Under the pieces are notes generated by a model. That model was given only the letters and a program-made list of their open reading frames with translations. It did no database searches and was not told the DNA's origin. A stretch of DNA of 22,249 nt from Ferruginibacter sp. (lineage in GTDB: Bacteria > Bacteroidota > Bacteroidia > Chitinophagales > Chitinophagaceae): NCBI GenBank assembly GCA_025352435.1, contig JANXTN010000197.1, forward strand, positions 1-22,249. Reading direction: 5' to 3'. Positions 1 to 9,000 of this stretch are shown here, in pieces. Both the position numbers and the translations under genes were made by a program. Each line of letters begins with the position of its first letter. The stretch's first letter is position 1.

Positions 1-828
1 TCTGCAGAAGAAAAACTAGAAATACACCGTGCGTTAATTGAAAATATAAAAGAAGAGAACAAGTATTACATGTACGATTTCTTTTTTGATAACTGTACCA
101 CAAGGCTGCGGGATATTATTGTAAAATACCATCAACCAAAGCCTTTATTACCCGCTGTAATGCCCACCACATTCACCTTTCGAAATGCCATACATCAGTA
201 TCTTAACAACGGAAATATGCTGTGGAGTAAATTTGGTATTGATATTTTATTAGGCGCACCCACCGATGCGGTTATGACCATTCCTCAGCAACAATTTTTA
301 CCTGAGAATTTAATGAAAGCATTAAGCGCTACTCAAAACACAACCATTGTTTCTTCAACACATAACTTATATGTGCTGGGAGAAAACAACAATAAAAAAT
401 CAATTTTTACACCGCTTGTTTTATTTGCTTCATTGTTATTTTTATTTGTCTTAGTCAGCCTTTTCAAAAGTAATAACATGCAAAAAGTTCTGCATTTCAT
501 GGATGCCCTACTTTTTTTTACTGTTGGCTTGTTAGGAATATTGTTGGTTTTTATGTGGGTTGGTACAGATCATATCATGACAAAAAATAACTACAATCTT
601 TTGTGGGCTTGGCCCATGCACATGGTTTATGCCTTCTCCTTACACAGGAATAGTAAAAGAGCAAAAATTTATTCCATGCTCGTAGTTATCTCTCTTGTTT
701 TGGTTTTATGCTCGTGGTTTTTTCTTCCGCAATTAATGAACAATGCATTGCTTCCAGTAGTCGTCCTCATGGTTTGGCGGGCAGCATCTGCATTTAAAAC
801 AAAGGCAAATAAATTTGTTAATTTTTAA
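1..828 (+). CDS. Lnb/DUF4105-type membrane protein, C-terminal part (5' end outside the window)
   Basis: The frame is open from base 1, so this is the 3' part of a longer gene; the ATG at 70 is internal, because the 23 codons before it continue the family sequence. The visible 275 residues begin with the end of a periplasmic domain carrying the DNCTTRLRD signature of the DUF4105 family, with its cysteine codon at 94-96. After about residue 130 come four or five hydrophobic segments (roughly nt 406-465, 499-570, 598-640, 670-735, 745-785), matching a C-terminal membrane domain. DUF4105 proteins have been linked to Lnb, a lipoprotein N-acyltransferase of Bacteroides; that the cysteine is catalytic is inference here. 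A 29-bp gap to the next gene on the same strand suggests co-transcription. Family assignment is fairly sure; enzyme activity is unproven. Confidence 0.8.
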   Translation, partial: SAEEKLEIHRALIENIKEENKYYMYDFFFDNCTTRLRDIIVKYHQPKPLLPAVMPTTFTFRNAIHQYLNNGNMLWSKFGIDILLGAPTDAVMTIPQQQFLPENLMKALSATQNTTIVSSTHNLYVLGENNNKKSIFTPLVLFASLLFLFVLVSLFKSNNMQKVLHFMDALLFFTVGLLGILLVFMWVGTDHIMTKNNYNLLWAWPMHMVYAFSLHRNSKRAKIYSMLVVISLVLVLCSWFFLPQLMNNALLPVVVLMVWRAASAFKTKANKFVNF

Positions 829-857
829 AAACACATTCATATTTCTTAAGCGCACAA

Positions 858-1652
858 ATGATACACAAAACTATTTCTTACCAAAATATCAAGATCTCTT
901 ACACTATAGCAGGCAGGGGAAAAGCAGTAATGTTGGTACATGGTTTTGCAGAAAACGGAACTGTGTTTGATAATCAGGTTGATTTTTTAGAAGAAAACTA
1001 TTTAGTAATCGTTCCTGATTTACCGGACATAGGTAAGTCAGCAATGCTGCAAAAAGAAAATGTTCAGTTGACAGATTATGCTGCAATTTTAAAAGCAATT
1101 TTAGAAGAAGAAAAAATAGAAAAGTTTACTTTGATAGGTCACAGCATGGGCGGTTACATTACGCTTGCATTTGCAGGATTGCACCCACAAATTTTAAATG
1201 GTTTCGGACTATTGCACAGCAGCGCATACGCAGATGACGATGAAAAGATAAACACCAGAAAAAAAGGAATTTCATTTATCAAAGAAAACGGGACAACAGC
1301 TTTCTTAAAAACTTCAATTCCCAATCTCTTCTATGACACCCAAAAAAGTGAAGAAGATATAAAGAGCCTTATCGAAAAAGGAAATAATATTTCTCCCGAA
1401 TTGCTCATTCAGCAATACAATGCAATGATTTCCCGACCTAATACAACTTCTGTTTTAAAGACTTTTACATCAGCGATCCTTTTTATAATTGGACAGCATG
1501 ATACTGCAGTACCATTTACATACAGCCTTCAGCAAACACACCTACCATCACTTTCGTATGTAAGTATATTGCGCCATACTGCACACATGGGCATGGTAGA
1601 AGAAGCAGATTTAGTAAATAAGTATTTGGGGGAATTTTTGCAAGCAGTTTAA
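858..1652 (+). CDS. Alpha/beta-fold hydrolase
   Basis: Complete 264-residue cytoplasmic protein without a signal peptide. It shows the classical alpha/beta hydrolase layout: the oxyanion-hole HGF at residues 28-30, the nucleophile elbow GHSMGG at 94-99 (Ser96), a late Asp in GQHD (Asp215) and the catalytic His in RHTAH (His243). Length and motif spacing fit the single-domain esterase/lipase-like group (AB_hydrolase_1). The substrate cannot be read from sequence; the family includes esterases, C-C hydrolases and haloperoxidase-like proteins. It follows the Lnb-like gene by 29 bp and precedes a secreted surface protein by 55 bp, all on the same strand. Fold and catalytic triad are clear; the biological role is unknown. 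Confidence 0.88.
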   Translation: MIHKTISYQNIKISYTIAGRGKAVMLVHGFAENGTVFDNQVDFLEENYLVIVPDLPDIGKSAMLQKENVQLTDYAAILKAILEEEKIEKFTLIGHSMGGYITLAFAGLHPQILNGFGLLHSSAYADDDEKINTRKKGISFIKENGTTAFLKTSIPNLFYDTQKSEEDIKSLIEKGNNISPELLIQQYNAMISRPNTTSVLKTFTSAILFIIGQHDTAVPFTYSLQQTHLPSLSYVSILRHTAHMGMVEEADLVNKYLGEFLQAV

Positions 1653-1707
1653 CCCATAGAACAATGGAATACAGCATTATTACGTAAATTGGTATCTCAT
1701 TCTAGAC

Positions 1708-4323
1708 ATGAAGAAACTTTTATCAATCATATTTTTATTAGGCAGTTTTCTTCCTGTTATTGCAGCCCACATTACAGGTGGGGAGATTATCTATACTTAC
1801 GTTGGACCCGGTGCCGGAGCTGCATCAAAAATTTACAGGATTACTGTAAGATTATTTCGAGATAATAACTGCCCGCCTCCATGTGCAGGCATGCCTGCAG
1901 CTGTGGCAGTTGCCATTTTTGATAATTCAAACAACGCCCTTGTTGGAGGAATAAATAACATAACCCGAAACAGTGATGATCCTGTTGGAATCGTTTCTTC
2001 ACCACCTTGTCTCACCAATTCACCCGTTTTTAATTACAGTGTGGGGAGTTATACTTTCGATGCGGAATTACCCATTAATCTTGCCGGATACACAATCACT
2101 TATCAAACCTGTTGCAGGGTGGCCAACATAACTAACATAGGCAATGCTCCAAGCGTAGGCTCCACTTATGTTGGTTCTATTCCGGGAACCCAAACTTTAC
2201 CTTTAGGTAATAACAACAGTGCTAAATTTGAAACGGGCATATCTGTTATTTGCCAGGGAAATAAATTTTTGCTTGATTTTAGTGCAACAGATCCTGATCT
2301 AGATTCTTTGGTATACTCCACTACAAGTGCTTATAATGGGGGTGCTGCCGCAGATGCAAGTTTTAGTAATCCGGCGCCGCCACCATATGATGATGTTCCT
2401 TATTCTTCGCCCTATTCAGGGTTTCAGCCGTTAGGACCTTTAGGAGTAATAAATTCATCTACCGGATTTCTTTCAGGTACGGCTCCGGCAGCCGGAAAAT
2501 ACATAGTATGTGTTTTAGTAAAAGAATACCGCAATGGCATTTTTATTTCTGACCACAGAAAAGATTTTATTGTAACTGTTGCGCCTTGTGATTTTGCAAG
2601 TTCTCAACTACAAACCAGTTATGTAAACTGTGATAGTTTAACGGTGAAGTTTAAAAATGAAAGCAATTCTGTACTTAACCTCACTTTTGATTGGAGTTTT
2701 GGAGATCCATCTACGGGTGCACTTAACACATCAAAACTTGAAGAGCCTACTCACAAATATTCGGCCCCCGGAGATTATCAATTAATATTAACTGTAAATG
2801 CGGGTACGCCCTGTGCTGCAAGCGATACATCCATTGTAAAAGTTTACCCGGGTTTTTTTCCTGCAACAGATACAGTCATGAATACCTGTAAAGGAGTTCC
2901 TGCTCAATTCAATGACATCACAACAACAAGTTTTCCTCCGGTTAATTATTGGTTATGGGATTTTGGTGACCAAACTACCAATGCAGATACCAGCAGAATT
3001 AAAAGCCCAACTTACACATATGCAACAGCAGGAAATTATATTGCGCAGTTAACAGTAGGTACAGCTAAAGGTTGTAAAGGTACCATTTCAGTACCCGTAA
3101 AAATTGTTGACAAACCGGATTTTACCATATCAAAAGATACCTTAATTTGCACTATAGATACGCTACAGCTTCGCAGCAGTGCTACAAGTGGCAGCATAAC
3201 ATGGACTCCAAATTACATGATCAATAACACGGCAAGTTTTAATCCATTGGTTAGCCCTGATGTGAGTACACGCTATACTGCCTTTTATGAAAACCCGAAA
3301 GGCTGTAGTGCTACTGCAAGTGTTTTTGTAAAAGTAGTGACAGATGTAACCTTACTTTCGGCCAACGACACAAGCATTTGCAGAACGGATAGTGCTCGAC
3401 TTATGTTAAAAACCGATGCTTTGTATTTCAATTGGACTCCAAGCAATGTTATCTTAGACCCAAAGGTTCAAAATCCAATTATTTTTCCCACTGATTCAAT
3501 TAGCACATTTCATGTATCTGCTTCTATTTCAAATAAATGTTTTAAAGAAGATGATGTTGTTGTAAGAACAGTTCCATATCCTTTAGCAAATGTGTCAGGT
3601 GAAGACCCAATTTGCTATGGTCAAAATGCACAGTTGAATGCTACAGGTGGCAGTATATATCTGTGGTCGCCAACCACTTATTTAAACAATTCAAATATCC
3701 CAAATCCATTATCAGTTTTCCCCAAACAGTCTATTACTTATTCAGTATCTGTAAAGGATACATTTGGTTGCCCAAAACCTGTCTTTAAAACCTTTAAAGT
3801 AAATGTGATAAGGATTATTGCAGATGCAGGTCCATCAGACACATCAATAGTGTTGGGTCAAACACTCCAATTAACTGCCTCCGGTGGTACTAAGTATTTT
3901 TGGAGCCCGGCAACTTATTTAAATAATCCTGAAATTGCAACCCCTTTATCAACACCGGATAACAATATAAAATATACAGTTGCCGTAAGCAATGCTACAA
4001 ACTGTATAGCTACAGATACCATCAATGTAAAAGTATTTTTTCTTCCCCCTGATATATATGTGCCATCTGCATTTACGCCCGGAGGCGATGCAAAAAACGA
4101 TTTGTTCAGGCCAATTGCTTTGGGGATAAAGTCGCTGGAATCATTTAGTGTGTATAACAGGTGGGGGCTTTTGCTATACAAGACAAGCACTTTAAATGAA
4201 GGTTGGGATGGCAAGTTTAAAGGAATTCCACAACAGCCGGGGACGTATGTTTGGCAGGCAAATGCAACCGATTATAAAAACAAAAAAATATTCAGAAAAG
4301 GCACCGTAATCCTTATCAGATAA
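1708..4323 (+). CDS. Secreted PKD/Ig-like surface protein with type B type IX sorting domain
   Basis: An 871-residue exported protein. Residues 1-19 form a signal peptide (MKK, hydrophobic core, cleavage near AA-HITGGE). The HITGGEIIYTY start of the mature chain and the following cysteine-rich domain are typical of large Bacteroidota surface proteins. Two PKD domains follow at about residues 325-380 (WSFGDP) and 412-465 (WDFGDQ). Then come four Ig-like repeats of about 75-80 residues (about 472-777), each with a W(T/S)P motif. The last ~90 residues (about 781-871) contain VPSAFTPGGD, the NRWG motif, GWDGK and GTYVW. This is the gliding motility-associated C-terminal domain (CHU_C), a type B signal for the type IX system whose translocon, SprA, is encoded 1.7 kb away. 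No catalytic domain is visible, so an adhesive or structural surface role is likely. Confidence 0.92.
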   Translation: MKKLLSIIFLLGSFLPVIAAHITGGEIIYTYVGPGAGAASKIYRITVRLFRDNNCPPPCAGMPAAVAVAIFDNSNNALVGGINNITRNSDDPVGIVSSPPCLTNSPVFNYSVGSYTFDAELPINLAGYTITYQTCCRVANITNIGNAPSVGSTYVGSIPGTQTLPLGNNNSAKFETGISVICQGNKFLLDFSATDPDLDSLVYSTTSAYNGGAAADASFSNPAPPPYDDVPYSSPYSGFQPLGPLGVINSSTGFLSGTAPAAGKYIVCVLVKEYRNGIFISDHRKDFIVTVAPCDFASSQLQTSYVNCDSLTVKFKNESNSVLNLTFDWSFGDPSTGALNTSKLEEPTHKYSAPGDYQLILTVNAGTPCAASDTSIVKVYPGFFPATDTVMNTCKGVPAQFNDITTTSFPPVNYWLWDFGDQTTNADTSRIKSPTYTYATAGNYIAQLTVGTAKGCKGTISVPVKIVDKPDFTISKDTLICTIDTLQLRSSATSGSITWTPNYMINNTASFNPLVSPDVSTRYTAFYENPKGCSATASVFVKVVTDVTLLSANDTSICRTDSARLMLKTDALYFNWTPSNVILDPKVQNPIIFPTDSISTFHVSASISNKCFKEDDVVVRTVPYPLANVSGEDPICYGQNAQLNATGGSIYLWSPTTYLNNSNIPNPLSVFPKQSITYSVSVKDTFGCPKPVFKTFKVNVIRIIADAGPSDTSIVLGQTLQLTASGGTKYFWSPATYLNNPEIATPLSTPDNNIKYTVAVSNATNCIATDTINVKVFFLPPDIYVPSAFTPGGDAKNDLFRPIALGIKSLESFSVYNRWGLLLYKTSTLNEGWDGKFKGIPQQPGTYVWQANATDYKNKKIFRKGTVILIR
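3121..4038 (+). repeat. Four tandem Ig-like protein repeats within the PKD surface protein
   Basis: Four consecutive units start near 3121, 3346, 3583 and 3814 (residues 472, 547, 626, 703). Each begins with a short D-x-x-I segment, followed after about 20 residues by W(T/S)P and then a phrase with N-P-x-x-x-P-x-x-(S/N), and most end in a conserved cysteine. Units 3 and 4 are the most alike (LWSPTTYLNN versus FWSPATYLNN), which points to a recent duplication. Units 1 and 2 have diverged further. At DNA level the identity is only partial, so this is a protein-domain repeat rather than a fresh tandem duplication. Confidence 0.75.
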
Positions 4324-4354
4324 AAAATTAATAAAAAACTTCACTACAAATAAC

Positions 4355-5107
4355 ATGAATAAAACAATATTTATTACCGGTGCTACATCTGGTATTGGCA
4401 AGGCATGCGCAGAAAAATTTGCTCATAACAACTTTGATATTATTATTACCGGCAGGCGGGAAGCATTGCTTAAAAGTGTTAAAGAAGAAATAGAAAATAA
4501 ATACAAAGTACAGGTAACAACCCTTTGCTTTGATGTACAGAATAAAGAACAGGTTTTTAACGCAATAATTACGCTTCCAAAAGATACCTCCATAGATATT
4601 TTAATAAACAATGCTGGACTTGCGCTTGGAAGAGACGCCTTTGATGAGGCCGATATTGCTGATTGGGAAACGATGATGAATACGAATGTAAACGGACTTT
4701 TGTACGTAAGCAGAGCCTTACTACCTTTTATAAAAAAAACCAACGGTCATATTATCAACCTAGGTTCTATTGCGGGCAAGGAAGTGTATGAAAATGGTAA
4801 TGTTTATTGCGCAAGCAAATTCGCTGTGGATGCAATATCTCAGTCAATGCGAATTGATCTTTTAAAACACAACATTAAGGTCACCTCTGTCAATCCGGGA
4901 GCAGTAGAAACTGAGTTTTCTATTGTGCGATTTAAGGGAGATAAAGCTAAAGCTGAAGCTGCTTACAAAAATTACATTCCTTTAACAGCAAACGATATAG
5001 CAGACACCATTTTTTACTGTGCCACTTTGCCAAGTCATGTTTGTATTAATGACCTAACCATCACTTGTTTACAGCAGGCAAACACGTCAATCTTTTATAA
5101 AAAATAA
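4355..5107 (+). CDS. Short-chain dehydrogenase/reductase, YdfG-like
   Basis: A complete 250-residue classical SDR. The Rossmann nucleotide-binding motif TGATSGIG is at residues 8-15, NNAG at 85-88, the structural Asn in NVNG at 111, catalytic Ser138 in LGS, and Tyr151/Lys155 in YCASK. A conserved NPGAVETEF follows at 180-188. An Arg pair just after the second beta strand (GRRE, about 33-36) suggests NADP(H) preference. The closest well-known group is the YdfG type (NADP-dependent 3-hydroxy acid/serine dehydrogenases). The true substrate cannot be fixed from sequence. It starts 31 bp after the surface-protein gene on the same strand, with no terminator between them. Fold and catalytic residues are certain. 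Confidence 0.92.
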   Translation: MNKTIFITGATSGIGKACAEKFAHNNFDIIITGRREALLKSVKEEIENKYKVQVTTLCFDVQNKEQVFNAIITLPKDTSIDILINNAGLALGRDAFDEADIADWETMMNTNVNGLLYVSRALLPFIKKTNGHIINLGSIAGKEVYENGNVYCASKFAVDAISQSMRIDLLKHNIKVTSVNPGAVETEFSIVRFKGDKAKAEAAYKNYIPLTANDIADTIFYCATLPSHVCINDLTITCLQQANTSIFYKK

Positions 5108-5232
5108 ACAGTAGTATTAGCACTACAAAATAAAATGTTCAACACTACGATCTGAACACAATAACTGATTTAAATTTCCGTTTAATATTGAGTATTAAAG
5201 TTTAAAATCTAGATTATCCTTATCCGTCCCTA

Positions 5233-5712
5233 ATGAAACTCCTTTTCACCATAATCGCTGTAATGTTATGTGTTGGGTTATCAACTCAAGTAACTGCACA
5301 ACCAATGGTGAAGCCGACAGCGTGCGATAACATAGCCATTTTACAACAGGTTGACAGTTTAAAAAAAGACTTTGAAAAGCAGGGTTTTGTGCTTGCAAAA
5401 GAAGCTAGCATGCCCATGGAAAGTGATTATGAAATTCCTGTGGTTGTTCCATTAAGACAAGGCACTTGGTACAGAGTAATTTTTATTGGAGATATTACAT
5501 CGAGGGTTTATGAAGTGCGTATGTATGATTGGAATGAAAAGCAAGTAGTTTTTCAGCGTAAAATGTGGGGTGATGTAGATGGAAACATAATAAATTACGA
5601 TTACATTCCACAATTTACCGAGTATCACATGATCAAACCGGTCCAAATTAATAAGAAGAAGAAAGAACTTTGCGGTTATTTTATGATCTTTAAAAAGATT
5701 ACCAAGCCATAA
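5233..5712 (+). CDS. Small secreted protein of unknown function
   Basis: A complete 159-residue protein I do not recognise. Residues 1-22 make a good Sec signal peptide (MKLLFTIIAVMLCVGL then a TAQ cleavage site), so the mature ~137 residues are periplasmic or secreted; there is no lipobox cysteine at the cleavage point. The mature part begins with a short helical stretch (about 35-60) and continues with alternating beta-type segments rich in aromatic residues (GTWYRVIFIG, YEVRMYDW, FQRKMWGD). It has one Cys near the N terminus and one near the C terminus, which could form a disulfide. There is no type IX sorting domain. A 125-bp upstream gap suggests its own promoter, and a strong terminator follows at 5737-5773. 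Coding status is well supported by length, signal peptide and termination. Confidence 0.75.
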   Translation: MKLLFTIIAVMLCVGLSTQVTAQPMVKPTACDNIAILQQVDSLKKDFEKQGFVLAKEASMPMESDYEIPVVVPLRQGTWYRVIFIGDITSRVYEVRMYDWNEKQVVFQRKMWGDVDGNIINYDYIPQFTEYHMIKPVQINKKKKELCGYFMIFKKITKP

Positions 5713-5736
5713 ATAATTACTAACCATCACTGAATA

Positions 5737-5773
5737 AAAAAGGGCTGTTTTCACTAAGAAAACAGCCCTTTTT
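5737..5773. terminator. Strong, probably bidirectional intrinsic terminator
   Basis: A perfect 15-bp inverted repeat: five A, then GGGCTGTTTT (5742-5751), a 7-nt loop CACTAAG (5752-5758), then AAAACAGCCC and five T (5759-5773). It begins 24 bp after the stop of the small secreted protein. The A run on the left and T run on the right make it read as a terminator on both strands, so it can also stop leftward sprA transcripts that pass 5954. Confidence 0.92.
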
Positions 5774-5953
5774 AGTTTTATAAATGTTGAAGAAAGGTGT
5801 AGTTGAAACAAGCAAATAAAAACTAAATATTTGATGGTTTATCTAGTAAAAGAAACAACATTAATTATCTGTCCCTGAGGTAAAGATCATCTCTATTTAA
5901 TGTGAACCCATTTTAAATTAAATATTTCTACATATTTATCCGTTATTAAGATG

Positions 5954-5986
5954 TAAAAAACCTTATCAAATATTACTTGATAAGGT
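5954..5986 (-). terminator. Intrinsic terminator of the ruvA-sprA unit
   Basis: A perfect 10-bp stem, ACCTTATCAA (5960-5969) and TTGATAAGGT (5977-5986), with a 7-nt loop. On the minus strand the stem is followed by a run of T (complement of the A run 5955-5960), giving correct polarity for transcripts leaving sprA, whose stop is 28 bp upstream at 6014. The rest of the 301-bp gap 5713-6013 (5774-5953) is AT-rich and shows nothing I can name. Confidence 0.85.
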
Positions 5987-6013
5987 CCTAATCTTTCTTT
6001 CAATTGATCATTT

Positions 6014-9000
6014 CTATTGTGCTAAAGAAATTCTTACCTGCACTCCCGCTCTTGTGTTAGTTGTTGGTGCGCTGGATGATATATATGGTTTCACTTTTCG
6101 CTGATCAAAATAAAACTTTAAGTTCACCCTGTTGTTTAGGAAATAATCAACTGTGGGGGTAATTGTTATCTCTCTACTGCCCCCTGTTGCAAAATTATTA
6201 TCCTGGTCCAATCTGCTGTTTGCTGTTACATTGTCTCTCACTCTATAATCAATTCTAAAGTTGATTTCGTTCTCCAGTTTTTTACCGCCGCCTAAAAATT
6301 TGGGAAGTTTTAAACCACCTAATAACTGTAATCCTCTCTTACGGTAACCTGCGCCAACAGTAAATTCTGTACTGCGTTGCTCACTCAACTGGTAATCATA
6401 TAAACTCAAACTAAGCGTACGGGATTTTGCATATTCAAACTTGCCCTGAAATTGATTTGTGAACTGCATATCAAAGCCAAGCAAAGGAGAAAATTGCTCT
6501 TGCAAACTCACATTCGGCACCAAAAAGAAGGGTATAAATGCTTTTGAAACCGTATCGTAAAAAGATGGATAGCCAAACCTCGAAACATCCTGGTACAACA
6601 GAGCAGATGTAAAGCCATTCATACTTAAACTTCCGTTGTAAGCATGGGTTACATTAAAGCTGTTGAAAATTTTATCGAGCCCTTTAATTTTCGATAAACC
6701 ATTATAACTAATGTTCCAGTTGGGTTTTGGTAAAATAGAACGGAATGGATTTGTTTTCGTACGTCCATCAGTCTGTTTAATTAAGAATACATTTTCAGGA
6801 TTCTGACCTGTATACGCAGCAATGAATGATGGGATTAATACATCTACTGCATATTTACCATAACCATAATAATAACCATCAGCCTGCAAGCCGCCGCTAG
6901 GTTGTTGTTGTGTGTAAGGATTTGATTTTCCGAGACGTCTTGACAAAATTGCCCTATTGGCCTCAAATGTTTTAAAAGTTTCTGAAACCCGATTTGGATC
7001 AAATTTACCGAATAGCGTTTTGAAAGCGATATAACTCACATCAAATCCACCGGTTGAGTATGGTGTTAAATGCATAAACTTTTTATTAAAGCCGCCCGTA
7101 GTGTCTACAAACTTGAAGGTTTCGGAATAGTTTTTACTGAAAGTTTTTTTAATATTTAGCGTAATGTTTAAATCTCGTACCGGTTCTAAAGTGGCGCTGC
7201 CGGTAAATGTCTGATCAAAATTCTGTTGAAACAGATAATTAAAAGTTGAATCTTTTGTGATGAGTCCTTTTGCTGCTTTTCTGTTTAACCAGTTGCTGTC
7301 CACTTGCCTTCCTAAAATAAAATCAAAGCCTGGCGCCATACTTTTAAAGTTTTGCCCAAGGTATTGGGTGCTGTCTGTGTAGCCCGGCAGGCGTGTACTG
7401 CCTGTTTCTCCCGCAGATAAATTCACCTGCTTTAAGCTGGTAAATAATTTACCAAAAACTTTTAATGGCGTACTCACATAAGGCACTGCTGATTTGTCCA
7501 AAATTCTACGGGTGCGTAAAACTTTTTGACCTGTTTTTGTGGTAACACTATCTGTAACTTTTGTATACCTTTTCCGCCATTTTTCTCTATCAGCAATATT
7601 ATTTGGTACATCCAGTTGGCGTAAGAATTTAGATTTTTGGTACAACCTTGTAAAATCCATTTGTACGGTTGCTTCTTTTTGTTGCCCATTCTCTAAAAAG
7701 TTCCCAAGGTTTACTGCTAATCTGCTTGCACCAATCCATCTGTAAATGGCCTGGTATTTTACATTCGCAGTTACAAAATCAAGCGCAGGTATTTTGGCCA
7801 GGGGCAATGTGTAAGAAAATGCCGCCGTTTGATAAAAGAGTGTATTTCTTCCACCCTTAAATAAATTGGTGAGCAGTGTATCTTTTTTGGCTTTTGTATT
7901 TAATCTGCCTGCAGGCTCATCAATACGGGAGTTGTTTGTAGCTGTATAATCAAGCAGGATAGATCTTGTAAGGTTCCAACGCACAATATAATCTCTCTGA
8001 AAAATAAAATACTTGTCGTACGTTTCAGGCGTTTGGTATTTATCACCACCCAAACTTCTTGGTTTCACCACGCCAAACTGCCTTTGCAAATCTGCTCTAA
8101 AACTTAACTGCGACGGTATGTAATTAATATTAAAATCTTTTAGGAGATCAAACCATTTTGTTTTTGTTTTTTTGAAAATCGCTTTTAGTGGCGTGATGTA
8201 TTTTGGCTGAGGTGCAAAATTATAACCAAGTGCAGCCCTGTGCCTCGTTACATCGTTATACTCAATTAATGGATTATAGCTGCTCGTTTTTAAGTAAGAA
8301 TAACTCACATCCACATTGGATATATCATATATTTTAGGCTTCTTCGTATTCGTTTTTAATTTTCTTACATTCGTAAAGTTTACAGTTTTGGTAGAGGTAA
8401 AATCCACAGCTGTTTTGCGGATAGAATCTTTTTGGTTGGACGGTACAACTTTTAATTTATCCTTCAATTTTATATCCTTGTCATAAGGATCATATTCAGG
8501 TGCACTTACAGATTGAGAATAACTTGCAAATACCGGAATTGACATGGCAGCTCTTTTGGGTAAAACTTTACCTAATTCTAAATTTGTTGCAACATCAAAC
8601 TGATAAAAATTATCTCTGTAACGTTCGTTTACTCTCTGTTCCAAAGTACCAAAACCTTTTGTATGCATGTTGCCTGAAAGAGACAAGGTTCCTAAATCTG
8701 CAAGTGTAAAATCGACTCTTGCTAATGCCGCATATCCGCCATTTTCATCAAGAGATGAAAGCCTCAATTCATTTACCCACATCTCGCCGCAAGCCACCAA
8801 AGAGGTTTTTGTATTTTCTACTCCAATCAACATTCCTTTAATTTCCCCAAGGTTTGGATTTCCCATTACTGAATAGGTTTGCCCATTTTTTTGAGGTACA
8901 GAATATATCGCATTCAAAGGTGTTGTTGAAAGGTTTCTCGCCTGCTTAATTTTTGTAAGTTGTGTCAAATCTAGATCCAGCGAGTTAGCCGGATTCCAAA

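Noticed and set aside
5111..5126. Short inverted repeat GTAGT-N6-ACTAC after the SDR gene
   Set aside because: A 5-bp stem with no T run is too weak to call a terminator and is expected by chance.
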